Positions 44,661 through 56,289 are shown, counted from the first letter of the stretch. The stretch: 64,000 nt of DNA from Bos javanicus (GCF_032452875.1 NC_083890.1:47192483-47256482); one strand, 5' to 3'. Notes: generated by a model not told the origin, from the sequence alone. Program-made: numbers and translations.

Positions 44661-46109
44661 CACTATAAAGAGAAAACTGTCTGTAAAATAAATATTAAAT
44701 TATTCTGTAAAACATTTCAAATACAGTCCCAACTTGAGGACTCAAAAAAATTGTCCCTTGCTCTGTTTGAGAAGATCTTCACTCAGATGCTTATTTTGCT
44801 TCTACAAAGCTCTCTTTCTCTGTTATTTAAGAGCATGAATCTTCCCATTGATGGAGATATCAAATGCCCTTCATAATCAGATTTAATCTTAGAATATCCA
44901 CTTCTCTTCTTCCCTTCATAGACATTTGATTTAGCTTCACCCATACAGAGACTCAGGATGGATAGGCTATTCTTTGCATTGTTATTGACAAATACTTCCT
45001 TGTTATTGCGATAGACTATGACAATAAGTTATGTGCTATTGACCAAATTTTGACAGTGCCATAAAGTATTTTAACTTGAACTGACACAGGAGGAGACGAT
45101 CATGCAGTCATTTCTCCTAAATAGTACCCGGGGGTGCCTCGATACTCTTTTTTTCCAGAATAAAGAACCCCCTAGGGATTTGAGATGAAGGACCATTACT
45201 AACAAGATGTAACTAGTCAACAAGGCTTTTACAAAACACATTGTATTAAAAATGCATGTAAAATTGGGATGTTTGTGAACATGTCCTGCCGTTCTTGATC
45301 CTTCAGAAGAAGCAAATTAAGGTGCTCACACTAAGAATGTTTGTTTTAAAAAAAATACTTCTTTGTGACCTCGTTACTCGAATGACTGACACAAGTGTGA
45401 ATCTAGTAAATTAAATCCTGCGGCCAGAAATCTTCAACCTGCGTTCAACCAGTGGGTCTGGTGAGCCTTCTTAGGGCAGTCAGGCAGTACAGCTTTGGGG
45501 TTGAATAAATGCCTTATTTTTAATTTATAAATGCTGGGCATTTCCTTCTTAAAGTTGAAATGTTGGAAGTATGTTGATTTTTTTCCCCTTGATGAGTTAA
45601 AGTTGCTGGTTTTTTAGTTTCAATTTATTTTGCAGTTATAAAACCTATATTTTCAACAGAACAATGAAAAGTCTGCTGTGAGAACAGCCCTCATGTAGGT
45701 GAGTTGCAAAGTCCAATGACTGCTTCAAAGAGCATCACAGAGATCACCAGAGTAAGATTCCAGGAGTTTCCTTTGGAGCCCCCAAAATATGTATATAATA
45801 CAAAGTATTCCATTCCCAAGATTTTCTGGGTTTAGCAAGTGGATTTTGGAGTCCATAAAACATAAGAAGGAGGTCCTATAACTGGAAAGATTTCAGTTCC
45901 ATTCACTGTGTCTTTACTGGGTCCCTGGATTGTTAGGAAATGTGGATAACGAGGTCTTGTTCTCTCGGGGGCCCTCAGTCTAGAGGGGTGACTGATGACT
46001 TATTCTTTCTCCTTACTGTCAGGGCTTTGATGGAGATGTTCTGGGAACCCTGGTGCCCCTGGAGGCTCACAGATGGCTCCCCAGGCCGGAGGTACAGTAA
46101 CAGCCTGGT
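44661..46109. other. Unassigned stretch
   Basis: About 1.4 kb AT-rich, no repeat or gene recognised. Confidence 0.5.
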
Positions 46110-46450
46110 GACATAGACAGAATGCTATTGTCCCCTGAAATCCGAATGTTGAATCCTGAGGCTGTGTGTTGGAGTTAGAAGGAGGGGCCTTTGGGAGATA
46201 ATCAGGCCATGAGGGTAGAGTCTTCACAGGTGGGTTTAGAGCCCTTACATGAGTCCACAGAGAGCAACTCTTACCTTTCCGGCAAGATGAAGGTCCGTTA
46301 CGACCCAGGGATCTCACACCAGACATAGAAGTTCCCGGTGCCTTCATCTTGGACACCCCAGCCCTCAGAACTGTGAGAAATAAATGTCTGCTGTTACAAG
46401 TCACTCAGCTGTGGTGTTCCATGATGCAGTAGCCGAAAGGCTAGGACACC
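46110..46450 (+). mobile_element. MaLR-like solo LTR, copy 3
   Basis: Same repeat as at 4392 and 22639: GCCTTTGGGAGATAATCAGG, a CATGAGGGTAGAGTC segment, GTGCCTTCATCTTGGACACC, CAGAACTGTGAGAAATAAAT and a GCTAGGACACC end. Confidence 0.65.
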
Positions 46451-46873
46451 TGCTTAAACAGGAGCATATGGGTGCGAAGGGGGCGGAAAGGCCTGCAGAG
46501 AGGGGAAGCCACGCCCGACACCCAGCCGTGTGCCACAGTGTGGTGTCTGCAACAGCAGCAAGTCAACCAGAGAGACTCGAGCACCAAAACTGAAGGACAT
46601 GGAGGTGGCAAGTAAGAGGGCTTATATTTTGACGGAGGCTTGTATTTTATGTAAAGTGTCTTGAGAATTTTAAACACACATGACATGGAGGTAGAGTCAT
46701 CTGTTGGATTTTCAGGAGGCAGAAGCCATAACAAATTTGCACTTGAACTTGCCCTTTACTTGCACACCTCTGGCCGCATGCAAAGGCAACCACGTGGGGA
46801 ACGTGTGGAATCCACGAAGAGGAGATGCAGTATGGTTTCCTCCAGCAAGAAAATCTCACTGCGTCTTGAAAAG
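46451..46873. other. Unassigned spacer
   Basis: No recognised repeat or gene. Confidence 0.5.
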
Positions 46874-47008
46874 GAAGTGAAAGTGAAAGTGTTAGTCACT
46901 CAGTTGTGTCTGATTCTTTGCAACCCCATGGACTGTAGCCCACCAGGCTCTTCTGTCCATAGGATTCTCCGAGCAAGATTACAGGAGTGGGTTGCCATTC
47001 CCTTCTTT
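46874..47008 (-). mobile_element. Bov-A/Bov-tA fragment, antisense
   Basis: Starts with AAGTGAAAGTGAAAGTGTTA and runs through the core to GTTGCCATTCCCTTCTTTT, lacking the tRNA-like end. Confidence 0.88.
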
Positions 47009-48049
47009 TGCTGTATCTTAACTTATCATAAAGGATTACATGCATTTCCTCTGTGATGGAAAACATGAATGTGGGCATACAAAGATAAATCTTTTTCTTT
47101 CTTTTCCTTCAAGGAAAGAAAGTTGTGGATTTTCGCCCCCCCCCCTTCCCTTCCTTTTTTTTCCTTTCAGCTCCAACTGAAACCTTGGTTCCCAAGTCTT
47201 GTATTTAAAAAAAAAAAAGTTTAAAGCAACTAAACATACTTGACAGAAACAGCTTTGATGTGTAAAACGCTCCACGATTTAAATAACAGCTTTCTCCCAC
47301 ATAGACACAGAAATTTTCTGAGAAGAGGCAATTACAGGATTATCCACTACTTCAAACATGAATTCGTAGAGCCCAACTCCGGCCTTTGTTTAGTGAGTCA
47401 TCATGTTTTTAAGATGACTTCACTTGCTTTTGGTGTAATGGGTGCTGAGATTTAATTTTTTTCTGCTTCAAATTTTTAATATAAAGTTGGATTTGTGCCA
47501 TGCTGGGACTCCTGACCCCCCCACCAAAAAAAAAAAAAAAATCTACCTTCTGAATTTTACCATACAGTTCAGCAGGATGAATCTTCTGAGTATCTCTGAA
47601 AATGAAAGAAAAACTTATCTCTTTCAGGAAGAAGAAAGAAAGAATGGACACACAGGAAACAGAGCAGCCCTTTACATTAATTAAAAAAAAAAAAAAGTAT
47701 GGCAAGGAATTACACCCTGTCACCTTTCCAGGTAACAGTCCATCAGCAAGCAGGGCATTCTGAGAGCGCAAGCCCTTTGATGTATCCTGTGTTCTTCAGA
47801 AACTATACCTTGGCTTGGGACCTGTGGGCAGCCAGCTGAAGCTTTCCTGACACTCTGCTCATGGGGGAAAATAGGAAGCTGCCAGTCCTGCTACGAACAT
47901 CCTCCCCCAAATGTCCCACAAAGCTCCTCTGGCCTCTCCAAGTCACCTCCAGCCAAGGCCTGCAGCGCCCTTTCCTGTTTCCCTTTGTTATCTTGTTTAA
48001 ACTTTGGATTTTGAATTGATTATAGATTCAACAAAGTTGCAAAATAATC
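47009..48049. other. Unassigned spacer with homopolymer runs
   Basis: Contains C-run/T-run pyrimidine sequence (47136-47165), A-runs near 47206, 47525 and 47683. No gene recognised. Confidence 0.5.
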
Positions 48050-48145
48050 CCACAGGCATTTTATTTAGTGTTGGCTAATTTGAATTTCCCTGATGACATG
48101 TGATGTGGAGAACCTTTTTATTTGCTTATTTGCATATCTCTAGTA

Positions 48146-48214
48146 TGGCCTGGCGTGCTGTGATTCATGGAGTTGCAAAGAGTCAGACTGAGCGACTGAT
48201 TTGATCTGATCTGG
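48146..48214 (+). mobile_element. BovB 3' tail, 69 bp, with 11-bp duplication
   Basis: GGCCTGGCGTGCTGTGATTC to GAGCGACTGATTTGATCTGA. TATCTCTAGTA flanks it at 48135-48145 and 48215-48225. This is a very short 5'-truncated insertion. Confidence 0.88.
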
Positions 48215-48225
48215 TATCTCTAGTA

Positions 48226-48330
48226 CTCTTGCCTGGAAAATCCCATGGATGGAGGAGCCTGGTAGGCTACAGTCCATGGGGTCGCGAAGAGTCCGACACG
48301 ACTGAGCGACTTCACTTCACTTTCACTTTC
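48226..48330 (+). mobile_element. Bov-A2 fragment
   Basis: CTCTTGCCTGGAAAATCCCA to a TTCACTTCACTTTCACTTTC end, following the BovB tail without spacer. No third copy of the target word follows it. Confidence 0.88.
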
Positions 48331-48817
48331 TTTGATGAGGTGTCTGTTCAGAGTTTGCTCATTTTTTAATCTATTGTTGGTCTTCTTATCGTTGAGTTTG
48401 AAGAACTGCCTGTATATTTCAGATAAAAGCCCTTTCTCGGGTATGTAGTCTGTAAATATTTTCTCCAAAACACTTTTGTCTTTGCCGTCTATTGACACAA
48501 ATATTTTCACAAGGCAAGAGTTTGTTCTCATCGTAATGAGGTCCAATTTATCAACTATTTATTTTCTAGATTGTGCTTTAGTGTCAGATCTAAAAGTCAG
48601 AACCACATCCAAGACCATTTAGATTTTCTCCTAAGCTATCTTCTAGGAGTTTTGTAGTTTTGTATTTTAAGTATTAGTCTACAATTCATTTTGAATTAAC
48701 TTTTGAGAAGGATGTAAGGTCTGTATCTAAATTTACATTTTTTTTTTCACCTGGATGTACAGTTGCTTCTGCATCATTTGATTTCTTTTAGAGCACTTTT
48801 TCTGAGCAAAACCTTCT

Positions 48818-48935
48818 CCTCAAAACCATAACTGAAAAAGACACATGCACCCCAGTGTTCACTGCAGCACTGTTTACAATAGCTGGAGTACAGAAGCAAC
48901 CTAGATGTCCATCAGCAGACGAATGGATAAAGAAG
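48818..48935 (+). mobile_element. L1 3' UTR fragment, sense
   Basis: GACACATGCACCCCAGTGTT, CACTGCAGCACTGTTTACAA, CAACCTAGATGTCCATCAGC, GAATGGATAAAGAAGCTGG. Opposite orientation to the L1 just to its left. Confidence 0.75.
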
Positions 48936-49750
48936 CTGGTTGAGACATTCTGAAAGTGAAAGAGAGCCTGGGAAGAAGACAGAAAAAGAAATGGAAAAGA
49001 CAGCTGAAGAAAAAACATTATTCAGGTATGAGCTTAAAAACATACCTGATAGATTAGGATCTATCACTGCATTTAAGTTGCTGAAGTACATTTGCTGGCT
49101 TAGAAATACTACAATTCAGAGTCCTAAAATATACTAGACTTTACAGATAAATTCAGTTGTAACTGGTAAAAAGAAAGAGAAAATTAAAAAAACAATGCTG
49201 ATTCCCTTACAAATAAAATATTAGCAGAAAAGGATTCAGAAATGAAACAACAAAACTGTAGAGAAAAGTAATTATGAAATTCTTATACCATGAGGTGCAT
49301 TTTGCATGTTCTTATTTTCATGTTAATAACCTAAAAGAAAAACCCTTTATGAAAAATTCTTGAATCTGAACAATGATTTGTATTTTTCCCAAGATGAAAA
49401 TCTGATGTCATCTTTGATTCTCCTTTTCTTCATTTTTTTTTAATGGTACACTTTTTCAATGTAAATCGTAGTCAAAAATCAAGGGGAAAAACAAAATCAC
49501 CAGGGTAAGCACATTTGTTAATCCAATGGCTATCTTTTTGTGCAAATTAGTCAAAAGATATGGCAAAAACTTCTTTCTTTCTTTTTTCTTTTTGGTTATT
49601 TCATGAGCAAAGAAGAGGATTCTTAACTCTATGCTGTCCTGGTTTGTACCTTAAGAGCATTTTGTTCAGGCCTGGGAAGTCTTTGACCAACAAAAATTCT
49701 GAATAACAATTAATAATTTTGAGGAGGTCTAATAAGAGATGGAATAAAGC
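48936..49750. other. Unassigned AT-rich spacer
   Basis: No gene or named repeat recognised. Confidence 0.5.
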
Positions 49751-50004
49751 GTGATTCATGGACCTAACATTCCAGGTCCCTATGCAATATTGGTCTTTAC
49801 AGCATCAGACTTTCGCCACCAGACACATGCACAATTTCCACTTTGGCCCAGACTCTTCATTCTTTCTGGAGCTGTTAGTAATTGCCCACCACTCTTACCC
49901 AAGACCATACTGGACACCTTCCAACCTGGGGGGCTCATCTTCCGGTGTCTTTTGGCCTTTTCATACTGTTCAGGGGGTTTCAGCAGCAAGAATACTGGAC
50001 CAGT

Positions 50005-50046
50005 TTGCCATTTCCTCCTCCAGTGACCTGGAGGAGGAAATGGCAA
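50005..50046. repeat. Perfect 19-bp inverted repeat, 4-bp loop
   Basis: TTGCCATTTCCTCCTCCAG at 50005-50023, loop TGAC, exact reverse complement at 50028-50046. It arises where antisense BovB meets a sense Bov-A2. Confidence 0.97.
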
Positions 50047-50154
50047 TCCACCCATGTTCTTGCCAGGGACGGGGGAGCCTGGTGTGCTGCCATCTATGGG
50101 GTCGCACAGAGTCAGACATGACTGACACAACTTGGCAAGCCCCAGCAGCAGCCC
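50028..50154 (+). mobile_element. Bov-A2 monomer inside BovB
   Basis: CTGGAGGAGGAAATGGCAAT through GGTCGCACAGAGTCAGACAT to a CCCCAGCAGCAGCC tail. It lies head to head with the related BovB sequence on the other strand, which creates a perfect hairpin at 50005-50046. Confidence 0.9.
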
Positions 50155-50293
50155 ACTATGGACCACATTTTGTCAGAACTCTCCACCATGACCCATCCTT
50201 CGTGAGTGGCCCTGCATGTTTCGGCTCATAGCTTCATGGAGTTACACAACACCCATTGCCATGACATGACTATGATCCACGAGGAAATATACT

Positions 50294-50426
50294 GCTGCTG
50301 CTAAGTCGCTTCAGTTGTGTCTGACTCTGTGCGACCCCATAGACGGTAGCCCACCAGGCTCCCCGTCCCTGGGATTCTCCAGGCAAGGACACTGGAGTGG
50401 GTTGCCATTTCCTTCTCCAATATACT
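50294..50426 (-). mobile_element. Bov-A2 monomer with target-site duplication
   Basis: GCTGCTGCTAAGTCGCTTCA to GGGTTGCCATTTCCTTCTCC. AGGAAATATACT occurs at 50282-50293 and 50427-50438, a perfect 12-bp repeat; a shorter extra AATATACT sits just inside the right end. Confidence 0.93.
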
Positions 50427-50438
50427 AGGAAATATACT

Positions 50439-51147
50439 AGCTGTTTCTAAATATCTGAAGCATTGTTAAGTGGAGCAGAGATGACATTCATTTACTGAGA
50501 CCTCAATAGGGACAGACCTCAAAAGGACAAAACAAAACCCAAGCAGGGGAAAATTGTAGGGAAAAAAAAAAAAAGCTCATTGTAAGAAAGAATTGCCTAA
50601 AAATTTATTTTGTATACAAGTATGTCTGACTTTCAAAGAAATGGTACATTTCTCATCACTAGAAATAGAGGGGAAAATGGAGTGACCTCTTATTCTGAAT
50701 GTTGTAGAGAGAACTCATTCATCTGCTAAGGCCATACTAAATAATCTTAATGTTTCCTACTAAATCTAAGACTTTATCAGTGTAAAATGATTATGTAAAG
50801 TATATTAAATATTTTAAATGCCTTAAAGGTGCTCCTCTGTATAAAAAGCCCTTGGTCTATTGTTTTGTATGTTGATGAATAAAGCCTTTTTCATTGTATG
50901 AAACTCTCTAACTTTTCTATTTTGAGCCTAATATTTTAATACGTCTTTTGCATATAATGTAATAGATTAATAGATGAAAGAAATGGACAATAAAAGTGAT
51001 TCTGTTATACATTTACATACACAATTATTCAAGCTAAATACACTAAAATTAAATAAACCAATCCAAAAATCAAAAATAAAATCAAGATTGTAATTTCCAC
51101 TTCACATGGCTTTATATCACAATTGTTGGTGGTGGTTTTGTTGAAGT
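50439..51147. other. Unassigned AT-rich spacer
   Basis: No gene or named repeat; AT-rich, with several AATAAA words. Confidence 0.5.
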
Positions 51148-52685
51148 ACTTACTTGTTGCCACCTCTTCTTAATATCTTCTGCTCCTGTTACGTCCATAC
51201 AATTTCTGACCTTCATTGTGCCCATCTTTGCATGAAATGTTCCCTTGGTATCCCTACTTTTCTTGAAGAGATCTCTAGTCTTTCCCATTCTATTGTTTCC
51301 CTCTATTTCTTTGCACTGATCACTGAGGAAGGGTTTCTTATCTCTCCTTCCTGTTCTTTGGAACTCTGCATTCAGATGGATGTATCTTTCCTTTTCTCCT
51401 TTGCCTTTCGCTTCTCTTCTTTTCTCAGCTATCTGTAAGGCCTCCAGACAACCGTTTTGCCCTTTTGCCTTTCTTTTTCTTGGGGATGGTTTTGGTCACT
51501 GCCTCCTGTACAATGTCATGAACCTCCGTCCACAGTTCTTCAGGCACTCTGTCAATCAGATCTAATCCCTGGAATCGATTTGTCACTTCCACTGTATAAT
51601 CATAAGGGATTCGATTTAGTTGGTACCTGAATGGTCTAGTGGTTTTCCCTACTTTCTTCAATTTAAGTCTGAATTTGGCAATAAGGGTTCATGATCTGCG
51701 CCACAGTCAGCTCCCGGTCTTGTTTTTGCTGACTGTATAGGTCTTCTCTATCTTTGGCTGCAAAGAATATAATCAGTCTGATTTTGGTGTTGACCATCTG
51801 GTGATGTCCATGTGTAGAGTCTTCTCTTGTGTTGTGGGAAGAGGGTGTTTGCTATGACCAGTGCATTCTTTTGGCAAAACTCTGTTAGATTTTGACCTGC
51901 TTCATTTTGTACTCCAAGGCCAAATTTGCCTGTTATTCCAGGTAGCTCTTAACTTCCTACTTCTGCATTCCAATCCCCTGTAATGAAAAGGACATCGTTT
52001 TTGGGTGTTAGTTCTAGAAAATCTTGTAGGTCTTCACAGAACCATTCAACTTCAGCTTCTTCAGCATTACTGGTTGGGGCATAGACTTGGATTGCTATGA
52101 TTTTGAATGGTTTGCCCTAGAAATGGACAGAGATCATTCTGTCATTTCTGAGACCACATCCAAGAACTGCATTTCAGAATCTTTTGTTGACTATGATGGC
52201 TACTCCTTTTCTTCTAAGGGATTCTGGCCCACAGTAGTAGACATAACGGTCATCTGAGTTAAATTCACCCGTTCCAGTCCATTTCAGTTCGCTGATTCCT
52301 AAAATGTCGACATTCACTCTTGCCGTCTCCTGTTTGACCACTTCCAATTTACTGTGATTCATGGACCTGACATTCCAGATTCTTATGCAATATTGTCCTT
52401 TACAGCATGAGACTTTACTTCCATTGCCAGTCACATCCACAGCTGGGTGTTGGTTTTGCTTTGGCTCCATCACTTCATTCTTTCTGGAGTTATTTCTCTA
52501 CTCTTCTCCAGCAGCATATTGGGCACCTACCAACCTGGGGAGTTTCTCTTTCAATATCCTATCTTTTTTCCTTTTCATATTGTTCATGGGGTTCTCAAGG
52601 CACAAATACCGAAGTGGCTTGCCACTCCCTTCTCCAGAGGACCACGTTTTGTCAGAACTCTCCACCATGACCTGTTCATCTTGGT
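51148..52685 (-). mobile_element. BovB 5' half, inverted
   Basis: Antisense BovB covering the 5' end and the endonuclease domain up to the linker before the RT. Minus-strand reading gives the start near 52680, then IRIWNVRSMNHSKLEVVKQE, ILGISELKWTGTGEFNSDD and, further on, a MKKVGKTTRPFRY segment and the KAKGE-type linker. Many stops. It ends at the GAAGATATTAAGAAGAGGTG segment (near 51165), which is the same point at which the sense half at 52686 begins. Confidence 0.93.
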
Positions 52686-53107
52686 TCCTAACAGAAACAG
52701 AGGGCATTAAGAAATGGCAAGAATACACAGAAGAACGATACAAAAAAAAAAGATCTTCATGACCCCAATAATCACAATGGTGTGATCGCTCACCTAAAGC
52801 CAGACAGCCTGGAATGAGAAGTCAAGTGGACTTTAGGAAACATCACATGAACAAAGCTAGTGGAGGTGATGGGATTCCAGTTGAGATATTTTGATTCCTA
52901 AAAGATGATGCTGTGAATATGCTGCACTCAATATGCCAGCAAATTTGGAAAACTCGGCAATGGCCATAGGACTGGAAAATGTCAGCTTTTATTCCAATCT
53001 CAAAGAAAGGCAATGCCAAAGAATGCTCAAACTACCACACAATTGCACCCATCTCACATGCTAGTGAAATAATGCTCAAAATTCTCCAAGCCAGGCTTCA
53101 ATAGCAT

Positions 53108-53566
53108 GTGAACCGGGAACTTCCAGAGGTTCAAGCTGGATTTAGAAAAGGCAGAGGAACCAGAGATCAAATAGCCAACATCTTCTGGATCATAGGAAAA
53201 GCAAGAGAGTTCCAGAAAAACATCTACTTTGGCTTTACTGACTATGCCAAAGCCTTTGATTGTGTGGATTACAACAAACTGTGGAAAATTCTGAAAGAGA
53301 TGGGAATACCAGACCACCTGACCTGCCTCCTGAGAAATCTGTATGCAGGTCAAGAAGCAACAGTTAGAACTGGACATGGAACAACAGACTGGTTCCAAAT
53401 TGGGAAAGGAGTACGTCAAGGCTGTATATTGTCACCCTGCTTATTTAACTTCTATGCAGAGTACCTCATGAGAAATGCCAGGCTGGAGGAAAAACAAGCT
53501 GGAATCAAGACTGTGGGAAATATCAATAACCTCTGTGCCCTCCTCCAGGGGATCTTCCTGACCTAG
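53108..53566 (+). pseudogene. BovB reverse transcriptase fragment
   Basis: An open 152-codon frame covering GFRKGRGTRDQIANIFWII, DYAKAFDCVDYNKLW, GIPDHLTCLLRNLYAGQEAT and FQIGKGVRQGCILSPCLFN, that is, RT fingers and palm. It then runs into SINE sequence, so the YADD catalytic motif and the following region are absent. Not functional. Confidence 0.9.
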
Positions 53567-53640
53567 GAACTGAACCCATATCTCCTGCGTCTCCTGCATT
53601 GCAGGCAGGTTCTTTATCCACTGAGCCACCTGGGAAGCCC
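53533..53640 (-). mobile_element. Bov-tA fragment replacing BovB core
   Basis: CCCTCCTCCAGGGGATCTTC to GAGCCACCTGGGAAGCCC, only the tRNA-like half of an antisense Bov-tA. It joins BovB AATATCAATAACCTC on the left to AACAAAGGTCCATC on the right. Compared with the copy at 9298 about 330 bp of BovB are missing, including YADD. Confidence 0.9.
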
Positions 53641-54115
53641 TTGTTGACAAAGGTCCATCTAGTCAAAGCTGTGGTTTTTCCAGTAGTCATGTAAGGATGT
53701 GAGAGTTGGACCATAAAGAAGGCTGAGTGCTGAAGAAGTGACGCCTTCAAGTTGTGGTGCCTGAGAAGACTATTGAGAGTCTCTTGGACTGCACGCATAT
53801 TAAACCAGTCAATCCTAAAGGAGTATTCACTGGAAGGACTGAGGCTGAAGCTTAAACTCCAGTACTTTGGTCACCTGATACAAAGAGCTGACTCATTTGA
53901 AAAGACCCTGATGCTGGGAAAGATTGAAGGCGGGAGAAGGGGACGACAGAGGATGATACGGTTGGATGGCATCATTGACTCGATGGACTTGCATTTAAGC
54001 AAGCTCTGGAAGTTGGTGAAGGACAAGGAGCCTGGTGTGCTGTTGTCCACGGGGTCTCAAAGAACCAGACAGGATTTAGCGACTGAACAACAACAACAAA
54101 GAAAACAATTGAAGT

Positions 54116-55164
54116 TCCCTGGAGGTGTGTCCAGACAAACTTATCTATACTGTGTTCTGCCAGTGAAATTGGAAGTATCAGAAGAAATGGATGGTTTATC
54201 AGATTAGTGGCATCATCATGGTTTTGTAGTTAAGCAGAATAGATTTGCTCACACATAACAACCAAAAAAAGACAGCTTCTCTAGTGTTAGAACACTGCGT
54301 CCTCCACATAATAGGACTGACTCTGTGAAATGAGAGAACATTCTAGTGAGCTAAAGAAAACCATGCAGTGCCCTCTGGCCTTGCTCTGCGGAGACTGAGA
54401 AGATCTTATCAGCCCTTTTCAGATTAGCCAACTCCACTGGATATCAGGCTGTCTTCTGTTTCTGCAGCTGTTAACCTTTATGGTATAATCTGAGATTAAA
54501 TATAGAGGGAGAGACCCCCCAAAAAATATTACAAGAATTGTACTTAAAATATAACAGTCCCACTAGGAGATACGCAGCGCTTAAACCTTGAACACCAATG
54601 GCCATGCAAAGCGCTACCATGGTCTGAGCAATAAATCACACACACATGGCTCTGGCCACTATTTATATGCCTGAAAGGCTCCCTGGTGAAAGATAAGAAT
54701 CTACCTTTTCATTTTCATAGAAATGCAATAGGGAAAGAGTAGCCTTAAAGCCCCAATGGGGTGGGGGCGGAACATTTAAAATGTTTTTGCAGAAACCTGT
54801 TACAAAATCTGAATGCCATGTTAGAGTTGTGCCCAGTTATATAAAGGCAAATGTGGAGGGTTTTGCAGCCTGAAGTTGACTATGAAGATGTAGACATTGT
54901 CACTTTATCCTGAGACCATTATCACGTTATCATTCCCAGCCTCTCAGAAGTTCTCAGCTTCAGACAGTAAACCCATTGCACCCTCAGTCCGTAGTTCAAC
55001 AAGTTTTCTGGATGATCACCAACAGATGTTTCTTAAACTTGTTTGTTCCTTTCCTTGAAAGCTGTGACAGAGTGTTATGAGCTGGAACCCAATGCTCCTG
55101 GGTACCAATTGCCCTCCAGTGCCCAGTGTCAGTCCAGTTGGCAAGTGCTCTGTCCCAGTCCTCT
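54116..55164. other. Unassigned spacer
   Basis: About 1 kb, no recognised repeat or gene. Confidence 0.5.
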
Positions 55165-55295
55165 TTGGCTCCGGTAACAGATCTCTGCGCCTCGTGTTTC
55201 TCTTTGGTAAAGTGGGATCAATTATAATACTAACCTCACAGAACAGTCAAGAAGAACAAGGCCATAAAGCACCTAGAATCCGGTCTGGTACCTAG
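55165..55295 (+). repeat. MIR SINE
   Basis: GCGCCTCGTGTTTCTCTTTG, GTAAAGTGGGATCAATTATA, ACTAACCTCACAGAACAGTC, then AAGCACCTAGAATCCGGTCT: the sense MIR 3' order. Confidence 0.6.
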
Positions 55296-55371
55296 ACAGT
55301 GCTGCAGTGTGGGGGTTGGTGTTACCATTACTCACAAACAAGGCTTCTGTATAGGTTTAATGGGAAGTGCT

Positions 55372-55570
55372 GGGCTTCCCAGGTGGCTCACTGGTAAAGA
55401 ATCCGCCTGTCAATGCAGGAGACTCGGGTTCGATCCCTGGGTCAGGAAGACCCCTGGAGGAGGAAATGGTAACCTGCTCCAGTATTCTTGCTGGAGAATC
55501 CCATTGACAGAGGAGCATGGTGGGCTATAGACAATGGGGTCGCAAAAGTAGGACACGACTGAGCAGGCAG
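55372..55570 (+). mobile_element. Bov-tA SINE
   Basis: Sense copy from GGGCTTCCCAGGTGGCTCAC, with an intact GGTTCGATCC B-box, to GGACACGACTGAGCAGGCAG. It is close to consensus. Confidence 0.95.
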
Positions 55571-56289
55571 GCATACTGTCCCTTTACTCAAAAGTTCAAA
55601 ACCCTGTTCTTACGACACCAGACTTTCCTTCTCTTCCTCCCCGACCCATCTGCCTTGCTCCCTGCATCTGCCAGATAGGCTAAGAGGAGGAATTTACAAC
55701 GCAGCCATCTTTATAACAACTATCTTCTAAGACCATGGATGTGATCTCCAAGAAGCCTTCAGAGTAAAACTTTGTTAAAGTCAGGGCCTGGGCGCCACAC
55801 TGTCATACCTGAGGCTTAGCATGTGTAGAAGGCATGGGGAGCAACAGTGTACAGCAGAAGCGGCCATTTAATTAACACAAACCTTTGCGGAAAACACTGC
55901 ATGGGTGAATCTGAGCCTTCGTGCATCTGAGGTTCTGAATCTGAGCATCTGTACAAAGTTGTTACAGCCCTGTTTTCAAAGTGCTTCCTGAGCTTTTGGG
56001 CAAGGTGTGGTGTTTAGCAGCTGTCCTTGCCTAATCAAAAGCAGCAGAGATGCGTTTACTTAGAACCTCCAATTAACGACCGAGTCCCTGTTGCTTTTAT
56101 TTCCTTGTAATTGCAAGTAGATGAATAGAATCTCCCTCGATTGTATTCTGAGGAATGTTTTAATTCAAGTGAGTGATCCACTGAAGACTATTTTCTGTAG
56201 GTGGCACTTTTTTTTTTGAACATGAAAGACGCATTAAGTCCACTTTTCTTTTCCCTTCTCTGGTATCACTCTCCTCTGGGGAGGAGCAA
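55571..56289. other. Unassigned spacer
   Basis: No recognised repeat or gene. Confidence 0.5.

Larger units (their letters stand above)
48050..48785 (-). mobile_element. Old L1 3' part, antisense
   Basis: Antisense L1M pattern: TTGAATTTCCCTGATGACAT, GGTGTCTGTTCAGAGTTTGC, TGTAAATATTTTCTCCAAAA, ATGAGGTCCAATTTATCAAC, TTCTGCATCATTTGATTTCT. Interrupted at 48146-48330 by BovB- and Bov-A-derived pieces. Confidence 0.65.
49752..50230 (-). mobile_element. BovB 5' end region, antisense, broken by Bov-A2
   Basis: Antisense match to the region upstream of and into the endonuclease start, seen also at 52361-52680: GATTCATGGACCTAACATTC, ATTCTTTCTGGAGCTGTTAG, CACCTTCCAACCTGGGG, and after the SINE GGACCACATTTTGTCAGAAC. 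The right limit is uncertain. It does not continue into the rest of BovB. Confidence 0.8.
52686..54108 (+). mobile_element. BovB 3' half, sense
   Basis: Continues the element in the opposite orientation: begins at CTAACAGAAACAGAGGGCAT, runs through the RT fingers and palm (53108-53566 open frame with DYAKAFDCVDYNKLW), is interrupted by SINE sequence at 53533-53640 and continues to the C-terminus and a GCGACTGAACAACAACAACA tail. TTGAAGT at 51141-51147 and 54109-54115 may be the target-site duplication of the whole element. Confidence 0.93.
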
